Source of the DNA: Hofstenia miamia
Lineage: Eukaryota > Xenacoelomorpha > Acoela
Direction of reading: 5' to 3'
NCBI GenBank assembly: GCA_004352715.1
Contig: SCFE01000025.1
Span: 969,120-1,033,119 of the forward strand
DNA length: 64,000 nucleotides
The first letter of the stretch is position 1. Each line of letters begins with the position of its first letter. The notes below the pieces were generated by a model. It worked only from the letters and a program-made list of their open reading frames with translations. It made no database searches and was not told the DNA's origin. Of this stretch, positions 12,851-23,787 are shown piece by piece. A program made the position numbers and the translations under genes.

Positions 12851-13019
12851 AAATATCTATACTTAGAGTTGCTTTTTACAACATAAAGTACAACACTAAA
12901 TAGCGTCAAAAAACAATGCAAATAAAACAACAAATACATATACAAAAATTTAATTTGCAAACGCAATTTAAATTAGCAGCTTGGGCTATGGCGAATTTGG
13001 ATGCTATCTATTGAATAGT
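12851..13019 (+). repeat. Dispersed repeat, copy 1 (~169 bp)
   Basis: Its reverse complement is found at 21726-21887 with clear alignment along the whole length. Shared blocks are 'aaatatctatacttagag', 'ctaaatagc', 'acaaatacat', 'atggcgaattt' and 'ctattgaatagt'. It is non-coding. No tRNA-like head, poly-A tail or TIR is obvious, so SINE or MITE cannot be told apart. Confidence 0.75.
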
Positions 13020-14221
13020 CGGTTCGAGCAGTAGTACAAAACGTTTTGGAACAATCTGTCAAACTATAAATTTAACATTGTGAAAACTGTGAATACAACT
13101 TTTATGTTAAATTTATAGAGATTAGTGTGCATAATATTTATCAATCGCACTTTCAAAAAGTTTAAGCATTTTCTGTGCCAAGGATTTCGCAAAAATTAAT
13201 ATGCAATGGAATCTAAAAACCCAAGCAGTTTTGGAACAGCAATTAAGTAGGTGAGAGTTGTTAAAGATTTTTAAAAGTTTTAATAAAAAAATCATTAAAT
13301 ATATTTTTTATTTAAACGTATTGATGTTGATCACAAGTTGTTATTGGATGTTTTTTACATGGTCAGTGTGTTTAACCATATCAAATATAAGATAAGATTG
13401 TCTTTATTCTGTTAATTCTTATAAGAATGAAACACTGATAAATTAGCAGAATAATGTCATAAAGTTCAAAAGCAACAATAAAAAATATTTACAATGGGCT
13501 TAGACTATGGATTAATTGTTACTGTCAAGAAATTTTATAATCACTGTTATGATTCAGGATGTGAATTTTTGCTTGAGTATGAGGGATTTCAATTGGTTCG
13601 TGAACTTTTCATTTTGGCAATGCTTTTTAAATTGTTTGGTAATCGATACCAGTTGTAAATTGCAGTGGTACTAAACGATTCACCCATAATTATTTTATAA
13701 TATTTAATGCATGAAAAGTTTTGTGATCTTTCAATTTGCTTGAGACAATGTATTGGACATGAAATTTCGTGACAGGGTGGTATTTTGTTAATTATTTAAA
13801 AAAAAATAAGCAATGGCATTGTAGATAATTAATTGTATAGGAAAAAAAGTAGATGCAGAGATATAATCTTTGGAATAAGAAGAATTTTTTTGCATACATT
13901 TAGTGCCCACTTCATTTGTATTTAAGGTTTCCTTACCATTTCGCAATTTATGTAAGAATCATGTACAGCTGCTGGTATATACTTCATACAACTATCAGTG
14001 GAAGCTCTAGGAGGATGTTCATCAATTGCTATCAAAGTATTCTCCAAGATGTCTCTTATGTCTTCTGCCAGAAGTGCCTCTTGTGATCTGAATACGATTT
14101 ATACATATTTTTCCAGCAATTGTAAGTAATTTTACAGCGGGGTAATGCTACACTTCTATTATCAAATGGTGGGATCAAGCAATTCATGTCTAATCTGTGA
14201 GATCTAGAACACAAACTCATT
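13020..14221. other. AT-rich intergenic stretch with one possible tiny exon
   Basis: Mostly featureless. Two ATGs at 13201 and 13206 precede a good donor (AG|gtgaga at 13250/13251). The frame from 13201 is 50 nt and ends in phase 2, so a short first exon is possible but unproven. Confidence 0.3.
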
Positions 14222-14398
14222 AACAACAACAACAACAACATATATTTAAGTTCTCATGTACATATACATGTATTAAGTTTACAAACTTATTAAGAACATA
14301 AATAATGCAACTTTCTTCATATGTGCTTAGTTATGTCAGTAAATGTTTGTTTCTTGGTTACGTTTACAAATTACATATAATTTAAAAAATATTTTTAC

Positions 14399-17306
14399 TT
14401 ATTGTTCTTGAGTTGCACATCTTATTCTATAATTAGTCAGATAATTGATATTTTGTTGTGTAATCATGTTTTTCAACTTCTTCTTAAATATTGTAAAATT
14501 TTTTTCACTTCTTGTACTGTAATCCAGTTTGTTCCATAGTGATATTGAATAATTTAGGAATCCGTTCTTCATTACTTTTCTATTATACTTAGTTTTACCA
14601 AATGTAATTGTTCTTTGATTTAAATGATTAGAAATGTTCGATTTTCTTTTCCAAAATATCGATAAACATCTAATATTTTGAAGAGCTTCTAATGATCTTA
14701 GATGATATTTACACATTATTTCTTTTTTATTTTTGTTGCTAATTATGTTTATTCCCCATTTAAATACTTTCTCTAATTTCGATTTTGCCTTTTTATTTAA
14801 GTTCGTTAATAAACAAGATGAGTACAAGAAATGGGATAAAACAAGTGATCGAAAGAGTATTACCTTCCATTCTATTGGTATAAACTTTCCAATTTTTTGA
14901 ATTGATCTTATACCATACGCCATTTTCTTTATGATGTTGTTTGCCTCGTCTTCAAAATTCAATTTATTATCAATTACTACTCCCAAATATTTCATTTTTG
15001 GTGATTCGTGAATGATGTTGTTACATATCTTAATACTTTCTAATGTTGATTCATTTCTTCTATTCTTAATTACCATAAATATAGTTTTTTCAATATTTAA
15101 TTTTAACAAATTATTATTAAAGAATGATTGCAATTTTTCAACATTTTCCTGTAAATTTAAAATATCATTACAATAAATAAGAGTATCATCTGCAAATTGT
15201 ACATGATTACTATCAATGTGCTGATCCATATCATTTACATATAACTTAAATAGTAATGGACCCAGTACTGATCCTTGTGGTACTCCATGGTTTATTTCTA
15301 ATGAATTTGATATTTCTTCGTTGAGTTTCACATACTGATATCTATTACTTAAGTAACTATTTAATAATTCTATTAATGAATCACTAAAATTATAAATCTG
15401 CTTTAACTTTTCCAATAAAATAGAATGGTTTATTGAATTAAATGCCTTTGAAATATCTAATGATGCTATCTATATTTTTTCATTCCTATTTAATTTTGAT
15501 CTCCAGTCTTCAACAGCATAAGGCATCATTTGTAGAGGTATCTTTTTGAAATCCAAACTGATGTTTTGATATTAATTCATTTTGTTCCACATATAGGTTA
15601 ATTTCGTTGAATAATAATTTTTCAAATATTTTATTAATTATTGTTAATACTGAAATTGGTCGGTAATTTTCTGCAAGATCTTTTCTTCCCTTTTTATATA
15701 TTGGTGTAACTTTAGCAATTTTTAAGTAATCAGGGTAAGTTGATTCTGCCAAGCATTGATTAAATAAGTCACACAAAGGTCTCAATAAAATACACAAGGC
15801 ACCTTTCAAAAACCAAGGAGGAAATTCACAATGACCTTTCGCTTTGTTCCAATTAATTTTCTTTGTTTCTTTGTAAAATTCTACTAATGTAATAAATCTT
15901 GGTTTATAGGGATCATCATGTTTTCTAATATTGCGATGCTTATGATATAAATGTTTGAACTTTGTATTTAGGTTGTCATTCATTCCTAGTTTCACAAATC
16001 TTTCATTTAAAATATTACTAATTTCTTTGTCATTTGTAATATATTCACCATCATCATTTATTATATAAGGAATTTCATTTTCTTCTTTAAAATTTAAAAA
16101 ATTCGAAATAAATGACCACTTTTGTTTAATAGATTTTTTTTCATTAAAAGATTTTTGTAAAAAAGCTTGTAGATCAAAATTACATTTTGTTGAGGCTTTA
16201 TTTCTTAATGTTTTATAATGATCATAGTTGGCTTTCAATCTGTTTTGACAAAAAATTGCATATGCCTTATGCTTTTTTCTAATGCATTCTTTCGTTTCTT
16301 TAGATATCCATATCTTCCACGTTTTGTTACTATTCTTTACGTTGTGTTTTTGAATCTTTATAATAGGACAAAGCTTATGATAAATACTTGTTAAATTATC
16401 AATTATAAATATCATTTTTTGATCCACTGTTGTGCCAAAGTAATAATCATTCCAATTTAAGTTGATCAATTCCTTCAAAAAATTTTTGTTGTTAAAGAAT
16501 TTCTTTGAATAAAATCTTTTAGTGGAATATATCAGTGAATCTGTTTGAGTCATTATGTTATCCAATATTGCACATGTCAGTAAATGGTCTGATATGAAAA
16601 AATCTGTAACAAAAACTTCATAAGTCTTAATGCTTGAGATGTCAGTAATGATATAATCAATCAAAGACGACTTAACAAAGTTTATATGCGTTGGTATATT
16701 TTTATTCAGAACTTCCATATTAAAGACATCAATTAAATCGTTAATTTTCCTTTTTTCAATTTCACATAAATAATTTTGGTTATAATCACCCATAATAATA
16801 ACTAAGTTTGTTGTTTGATTTGCAATGCAAATTTCTTTGTATAAATTTTCTTCAAAAGCTTGAAATGATTGTTTCTTACTACAATAACTTATATTGATCA
16901 AATAACAGACTCCACATATATTAAATTGAACCCATAAGCTATCAAATTCAGAATCATTTTCAAAAATATCATCTCTGATTATTGGTTTGAATTTGCGTGG
17001 TATATTTAGTAAAACACCACCACCTCTAGTTTTATGTGTTAAATCTTGTCTTCTATCTCTTCGTAAGATCAAAAATTTGTCATTTAAGCTTCTTAAGTGG
17101 TCATTAGATTTTAACCAAGTTTCCGTCACGCCAATGATTGTACTGTCATCAAAATTCTGAATTAGATCGTAAAATTTATCAACTTTATTCACAATACTCT
17201 GGAAATTGGTATTTACTAATTTTAATTTATTCTTCTTAGTTACAATTTTTTCATTTACTTTGTTGCAGGGTATGATATTTTCATATGCACTTTTATTACA
17301 ATTCAT
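14399..17306 (-). pseudogene. LINE ORF2, endonuclease-reverse transcriptase with frameshift and stop
   Basis: The frame reads 17306 to about 15510, then continues in another frame to 14399. N-terminal APE-type endonuclease: NFQSIVNKVDKF, GVTETWL, RGGGVLLN, GDYNQNY, ISDHLLT. Reverse transcriptase: YRPISVL, HQFGFQKDTSTNDA, then after the break ISKAFNSINHS, GVPQGSVLGPLLF, FADDTLIY (catalytic Asp pair) and the LGVVIDNKLNF thumb motif. The lesions lie close together around 15465-15515: a frameshift after the TSTNDA motif and one in-frame TAG before the SLDISKAF motif. No RNase H domain is evident after the RT. Otherwise the protein is complete, so inactivation is recent or the lesions are assembly errors. 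Confidence 0.85.
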
Positions 17307-18342
17307 GATTGGTCTTCAAAATAGTTAACTGCATTTGATTTTTATATAAAGGACACTCTTTACTAAATGCGTTATGGTTACTATGTGATTTCTGAAACAT
17401 ATTTGAATTTTTGCAGTTGATGCATTTATGCATTTCCTTAGCATTTTTAACTGGACAATTTTTATAGTTGTGATTATCCATGCAGTACATACAGTTAGAT
17501 GTTTTCATTGAACATACCTTTGTAGAATGACCAAATTCACCACAGTTACTACATTTTCTTACATAATAATGATCAAAAGTACGAACAATTCCAAAACCAA
17601 GCTTTAATTTTTTTCCAACCAGTACATGTCTCAATTTTGCTGAAACCTTCATTATTATTTCTTTGCATTTGCTATAATTGTTAACATTACTGTATATTAA
17701 TTCACAATGTTCCATTTCAAAATCCTTGAGAATATTTTCATTATCAGCAAATAGTTTAGATTTAAATTCCTTAAAGTTAGTTACGTCTTCATATAAAGGT
17801 ATATTAGTAATTTTGATTTTTGGCATAAGTTTGATCGATTTTTTTATGTTTATGTTCCTCAATTTACCAAGTGCTCTTTCTGTAATATTTGCATCTTCAT
17901 CAGATTTACAAAGTAAGATAATATCATTTTTGTCATTTAATTTTATTTGTTCTACACTTGGCCCTTTAGTTCCCAAATTTTTAATTGACTTTTCAACATT
18001 TTGAACAATTTTTTTGCATTCTTTTTCATTTAAACTACCATCATCATTTTTTAAATTATTACTTGAAATGACTAATTTTGGCTTAAATATCTTCGAATGT
18101 TGAAATTCTTTGATTGTAGGAGTAATAGTATTACTCAATTTTACATTTTCACATTGATTTTTCAAGCATTTAATGAATTTCGACTTTATGCCACAAACAA
18201 TATCTTCATATTCAAGTTTTAATGCATCTGATAATTTTAGTTCATTTATAAAGTCATCAAGATTAGAAAAATCTTTAAATAGCGCGTTTATTCGTCCATC
18301 CTCTATAAGAGGACTAGCTTTTAGAATTTCTGAATAATGCAT
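17296..18342 (-). CDS. LINE ORF1, gag-like protein with CCHC zinc knuckles
   Basis: 348 residues, intact. The N-terminal half is lysine- and asparagine-rich. A central segment (KIKITNIPLYEDVTNF onward) resembles the RRM/PRE-C2HC-type part of Jockey-group ORF1 proteins. Towards the C-terminus come zinc-knuckle motifs: CSNCGEFGHSTKVC (C-x2-C-x4-H-x4-C), then CMYCMDNHNYKNC and CINCKNSNMF. In this family ORF1p packages element RNA. The stop codon lies inside the start of ORF2 (17296-17306 overlap), suggesting coupled re-initiation. Its TAA is separated from the ORF2 ATG by only a few bases. Confidence 0.85.
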   Translation of the reverse strand: MHYSEILKASPLIEDGRINALFKDFSNLDDFINELKLSDALKLEYEDIVCGIKSKFIKCLKNQCENVKLSNTITPTIKEFQHSKIFKPKLVISSNNLKNDDGSLNEKECKKIVQNVEKSIKNLGTKGPSVEQIKLNDKNDIILLCKSDEDANITERALGKLRNINIKKSIKLMPKIKITNIPLYEDVTNFKEFKSKLFADNENILKDFEMEHCELIYSNVNNYSKCKEIIMKVSAKLRHVLVGKKLKLGFGIVRTFDHYYVRKCSNCGEFGHSTKVCSMKTSNCMYCMDNHNYKNCPVKNAKEMHKCINCKNSNMFQKSHSNHNAFSKECPLYKNQMQLTILKTNHEL

Positions 18343-18699
18343 ATGATTGTTAATTAAGCAAAAAATAAATCCTCAGCATCTCAATCATTGTACAAGTTTT
18401 TCAGTATCGATCATCCAAAAAATAATCATTGTAATGTTAATTTTATATGTATTGATTTTCGTTCTTTTTAAAAAATTTATGTAAGTGAACAAAATGTTCG
18501 CATAATTTAAGTTGCTCATAATAAAACAATGAAAAAACTGTATTATCGCAATCGGAGATAATTGTTGGGAGACTCGGGATAAATTTCTTACACCTATTGC
18601 TGCTTTTTCATAATAGTGTTAACATGCAATGAATCAATTGTAATTGCTAAATAATTAAACTTATATGGAATTATTGCTGAAATAATTTGAAAATTTAGA
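18343..18699. other. Non-coding flank of the LINE
   Basis: AT-rich; may contain the 5' UTR of the LINE at its left end. No gene seen. Confidence 0.35.
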
Positions 18700-19760
18700 G
18701 ATCTATTTCCTAAATGGTTGCATTATGCAAAATTGCGTTTTATTAATATTAATGCGCAATTTATGTATGCAGAAATATTTGAACAATCTTGAAAAATTAG
18801 ATTCAATTTTCTTTACTGTTGCGTCTAATGAAGAGTTTCCACAGAATATTATTGTATCATCTGCATACTGTATAATTTCAGTCAGTTACTTTATCATCCT
18901 GATTACTCTATTAATAGAAACTAGCAATCGTCATATTCCAAGTTAACCCCTTTTTATTTGTAAATATTCGTTGTTTTTTTTAGTTTTGTATTAATTGACG
19001 CTTTCAGAATTTGTTATCAGTATTTCTATTTATTGTTAAAACAATTTCTGAATATAGATTGTTCTTCTTCTTTCTTCTTCTTCATGTCATTTACACATAG
19101 ATTGAATAGCAGAGGTCTTAGGATTTTTCCTGAAGGAACAACGTTTTTTGCAGATAGGCCTTTAAAAAATGTACTATTTAATTTCACTCGTTGCCTATTG
19201 CTTAAGTAATTTGATAAAATACTAACATCGCTTGAGGAAAAACCTAGCTTTAATAGCTTTTTTAGTAAAATGTAGTGATTAATAGAATCAAAAGCCTTAG
19301 ATAGGTCAAAGAAAGCGATCGCTATAAATTCATTACAATCAAGGAGATATCTTCATTTTTCGGTTGTTTGTACAAGGGCATCGGAAATAAACAAATTGCT
19401 TTTGGATAATAATTTGTATTTATCTAAATGAAAGGTAATTTTTTCATGCAATAGTTTCTTAAAAACTTTGCTCAGAGGCGTATAATTTTTACGACATTGA
19501 AGATTATCTTTTTTTTTAAATCGGTGTATCAAGTGCTTGTTTGAAACAATCTGGAAAAACATTGACTTTTATGCATTCATTAAATATAAAGTTGAAGGGC
19601 TTAGAAACCGCTTTATTGTTTCTTTAGGGAAACCATTCGGAATTTTTGAGGAGCCACTTGGTTTATGATAGTTTAGATCGGGACCTTCGTAATTGTCCAA
19701 GTTAGTAAAGGTCTGGTTTAATACATTAGAGATTTCGTAATCGGTAGCCTTATCTCATCT
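18700..19760 (-). mobile_element. Decayed non-LTR retrotransposon reverse transcriptase
   Basis: Read on the - strand from 19760 down, broken frames give a pre-RT stretch, RT fingers (LQCRKNYTPLSKVFKKLL), 'FFDLSKAFDSINHY', a degraded VPQG block followed by 'RPLLFNLCVNDM', and 'DDTIIFCGNSS' near 18860. Several stops and frameshifts interrupt it. It differs in sequence from the LINE at 14.2-18.3 kb, so it is a separate older insertion. No endonuclease part is recognisable. Confidence 0.75.
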
Positions 19761-20999
19761 TAGACATTTTAGGTGAATGATGCACCTTAACTTTGCATAA
19801 TATATATCTAATTGCAATCATTTAGGCAATCTACATTGCTTTCTTTTTAAAAATGAAAATTTTTCAACATTAAAATATAAAAATTGAGATAAAAAATTCA
19901 GATAAAAATTTACCATTAAAGTCGCAGTAATACGTTCATATGATTCTTCCCTAATTTATGCTGGCAATACATTTTCACATTGTGAAAATTATGGCATCAA
20001 TTGCGACAAAAAAATATGTTCTGCTAATGTACGAAATCTCCATATTGTATGATATATGTGGAGATGTTGAGCATATGAAAAATTACTGCGCTTCAATTTT
20101 AAAAAGCGAGATTGGAATCGAAAATCGTCGACTGCTTCCAATGCGTTAAGCGGCTAGATTAAAAAACTATTTAATAATAATGAAATGAAGAGGTTCATAT
20201 TTGATACAGGCAACAGGATAAGACGTATCTATAATCAGAAAGTCTTGATAAGTGAAATTCACGTTTCTTAGTGAGCAAGAAAACATGTCAAAAATGTCCA
20301 TGTCTGAACATGAACTTGATAACCTGAAAGTACATATTTATATTTCAAATTAAGGAAACAATCACAATTTTGACAATAAGTTTCTAGCAATGAGTGAAAT
20401 TTTAAGTTGTTCTTCATAGGATGAATAAATTGTTTAGATTTTCTTAGTCCGGATATGATCATTATTCGATTCATTAATATAGGACTAAACTTATGCGTAG
20501 ATAATAATGTTAGAGATAAAATTAGGATCATGCCTGTTATAAACAGATGTACATATACAATAAATTGATGAAAGTATAATGCATATGAACTGCATTTCAA
20601 GAGAATTAATGATAATGACACTTTCAATGGAATCAGTAATGGAGATGTCTACAATAGCAAGAAAGGGTGGAAAATGATACTAAAAAATAGCCTTAACAAT
20701 TGCGTTTACTAGAGAAGAATAAATGCTTGTTTTGCCTCCAAAATACAATTATTCATCGCGCTTTGCAAAATATTGATAGGACATTTCACCCAATGTTTTA
20801 GGGAAGGCAACTAGCACTGATCCCCCATAGTGCTCAATTTCCCTTTTAGTGCATACTTTTTTGGATCATTTCTCTAAAGATTTTCAAGGTAATCAAAAGT
20901 ATTAGATGCAATTGTTTAAAAAAATTCTGAAGTTACTAAAGTAAAAAGCACTAAGTTATTAAAAATGACAGCAATGAACATTTTAAATTCAGATTCAAA
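19761..20999. other. Non-coding stretch, no confident feature
   Basis: A 119-codon - strand frame at 20268-20627 and a 63-codon + frame at 19958-20149 exist but match no family I know. The right part may be the decayed 5' portion of the gypsy-like remnant that follows. Confidence 0.35.
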
Positions 21000-22740
21000 A
21001 TTGGGCAGATATTTTAGACTCAAGCTCGGCTCGCCTCGATCCATTTGCGAATGATAATTCAGTCTAAGCCCGGTCTAAGCGCAATGTATTACTCCTTGTT
21101 AAAAATTGGGACCAAGCCCAGCAGAAACTCGGCCTTGTCAAACTCTAAATCTAATTTAATATATAAAAGAAAGAATTGAAATGTATGAGGAGCTGAAAAT
21201 CCATCTAATTTGGATTGAATTTCAATTACTAGTTTTACAGTTGACAACGATGTATTAGATGTTAGAGTGGGATGTGTGTTAGATTTCAGCAGGATCACCG
21301 TTTGCTAGAATTTGTAAGACGTGTATTTACTGAATAAAACAAAAATTATTTACTCATGATCATGATAAAGAACTTATAGCCCTAATTTATGTAATTAATG
21401 ATTAATGGGAAAAAATTCAAATTGAAGTCTGGCTATAATTCAATTGCTAGAGGGATGGAAGGGAAACTTGATGAGTTTCACTTTTCAATTGGAAATGAAA
21501 AAGGCCAGATAAATATCCCTGGTGATCAATTGTCACAGATACTTAATAGCATGGACTTTCAAAATTTTGATTATGGCTCTTTACAAAATAACGATTAAAT
21601 TTGGAATAATGTGCTCAATCTTTGAAACAAATTCACAAATTAAGAGTATTTGAAAACACAATTAATGAATACTTCTATACTTATAAAAAGAAAACGCGTG
21701 AATATGAATGGCGTAATAAGCACTTACTATTCAATAGACCACTTCTAAATTCGCCATATCCCAAGTTTTTGAAATATTAATTTTTCTATGTGTATTTGTG
21801 GTTTTATTTGTATTGCTCTTTATGCTATTTAGAGTTTTAAGCATACTTCATATTGTGTAAAGCAGCTCTAAGTATAGATATTTTTACTTTCTTTCCTTAC
21901 TCAGTTGAAATCGACAATCTTAAATAGCATGATTATAAATGAAGATAAAAAATGAATTAAAACATTTTTCAAAATTTAAGAATTGGTTTAGCATTGAGAA
22001 GAACTATGTTGATAAAATAGTAGAACTAAGAAAATACGTGATAGTTGTATTCCTTGATCATTTTAAACATTTTTCACATCGAAAGATCATGGTGGTAAGA
22101 AATGCATGCTGATGTTAAAAATTGCATTTAAAAGTTGTATATTTGGAAAACAATGATCTGATGAGTCAATAGAAGCTTTTGAAAATATTTCTGTAGACCT
22201 TGTTGGACCCTTTCTAGATGTCATAACATTTGCTAGGGTTAATTCAGAAACAATTACAAATCAAATTATGAAAATGTGTTTTTCGGAGGTATAATCATTC
22301 CGGTAATAGCCAAAAATTTTCTAGCAAGCTATTCAACGATCTAATGAATCAATTTGAAGTAGCACTATCAAAATAAACAACCTTTCACGTAGAAGAAAGC
22401 GGAGTTATTCAAAGATTTCACAGAACCATTTCACAAAAGTCTGATGTATTTCCCATATAATTTTGCATACTTCCACGGCAGTTTACATGATAATTTTTAG
22501 TAATTTAGCAATAAATCGCAGGATAAATGATAATCCATTAGTTACTGGTGATTCCGGCATAAAATTGAACATTGGGGAAGAAATATTAGTGAAGGTTTAT
22601 CAGCGAAATAAGCTTTATCAGCAATGGTAAGGATCAGATAAATTTATAGAAATGATAGGTCCTATTGTAATTGAATTAAAAAAGGACACATTTCAAAAGC
22701 TGAAGAAATTTCATTATAGGAGGAAGGGGTATCTGTATTA
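21000..22740 (+). mobile_element. Ty3/gypsy-like retrotransposon remnant (RNase H to integrase)
   Basis: Across shifted + strand frames there is an RNase H-like segment near 21330-21420 (a 'THD..KELIALIYVINDWEK' pattern with disruptions). Next is an integrase-core-like start near 22165 ('ISVDLVGPF' preceded by a Glu-rich stretch), and near 22590-22740 an integrase C-terminal part with 'GEEILVKVY' and 'IGPIVIELKKD'. Stops and frameshifts break it throughout. No flanking LTR pair was found. The repeat copy at 21726-21887 lies inside it. This is a description of a dead copy only. Confidence 0.55.
21726..21887 (-). repeat. Dispersed repeat, copy 2 (inverted)
   Basis: Reverse-complement partner of 12851-13019, about 162 bp, with several short indels. 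It lies inside the gypsy-like remnant, so it probably inserted later. Confidence 0.75.
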
Positions 22741-23547
22741 TTTAATTTTGTTGTATGTATTGAATTAGTTTGTCGTGCTAATTTGTTTGCAGGAATATCT
22801 CATAATTAAATGTATTAGATTTTATAAATAAACGTTAGTGCTGTAAGCAGAATATTTATGATTGTTGGTAAATTTGGCGTAAGTAACCAACTGCACGACT
22901 ATGCAAACAAGACAATATCTAGCATAAATATCTATAAAGTAAGTTTATCTTTCTTGCTACTAGCAGAGACGGACAGGTGACGGATACACAATTTCAAAAT
23001 TTGCATGCCAAAAATGGTCTGAAGTTTACAAAACTAATATTATACATATGTACAAATACAGAGAAAACAATTTATTTACAGTCCTGAAATAGGCCAACTT
23101 TTTTTCTCTGGGTGAAAACGCGACTGCTTCTATAAAAATGGATCAAAGTACATTAAACTAAATCCTATTGTTATTGATCCAAGTAAATTAACGCACAAAC
23201 TTTAGTGGTTTTGTAAACATCACTTTACAGATGGGTTCGGGAAAGAGACAATGTTGTATATTTGATACCTAACGTAATTATCCAAACAATCCCTATTAGG
23301 AATATAAAATAAATTAAATACATGGACAGATTTCATTTAAAATTTACGCCCTCTAACTATATTCATGATTTTGTAAATATACATGTATAGTAGTTTGTAA
23401 TATTCATTCTTTGTTTCCTTATTTCTATATTTAGTCACAAATTTGCTTTAATTCTACACAGAAATATGACATCTTAAAATACTATGAGAAAATATAAATG
23501 CCTTACATTTAATGTTGTAAGTAATGGAATCTCAACACATCTTAATT
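22741..23547. other. AT-rich non-coding stretch
   Basis: No open frame with family resemblance and no repeats recognised. Confidence 0.4.
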
Positions 23548-23787
23548 CCCACTAAACATTTAATTATTGGGTCAACGTTGGCAAACCGTGGTTTGAGTGG
23601 GTTTTCACGCAAATCGATGTGGACCAACGGTGGCAAACAACGAAATCACATTTATGCCATCGTGATTTCTTGGTTGGGCTTTGGTTGTTTGGCCTACCAT
23701 AGTCTCATTTTTCATGGCTTACAAAGTTGGTTAACGACGATATCACTTTAAAACCAACGTTGTTCCAACGTTAAAATGATTAGTGGG
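23548..23787. mobile_element. MITE-like element with CCCACTAA ends and CAACGTTGG motifs
   Basis: Starts CCCACTAAacattt and ends aaaatgaTTAGTGGG, with further inverted similarity inwards through CAACGTTGG (23573 onward and 23757-23772). The interior is more GC-rich than the surroundings and repeats 'ccaacg(g/t)tgg' several times. The 75-codon frame within it is likely fortuitous. AATT occurs just outside both ends and may be the target site. Confidence 0.65.

Larger units (their letters stand above)
14222..18342 (-). mobile_element. Nearly full-length non-LTR retrotransposon (Jockey/CR1-like LINE)
   Basis: On the - strand the order is ORF1 (18342-17296, gag-like with CCHC knuckles), ORF2 (17306-14399, endonuclease plus reverse transcriptase), a ~160-base 3' UTR and a (GTT)n tail, seen as (AAC)n at 14222-14240 on the + strand. 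ORF1 and ORF2 overlap by 11 bases. The 5' limit is only approximate. Long frames with just two lesions in ORF2 mark it as a recent insertion compared with the other LINE pieces in the window. Confidence 0.88.
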
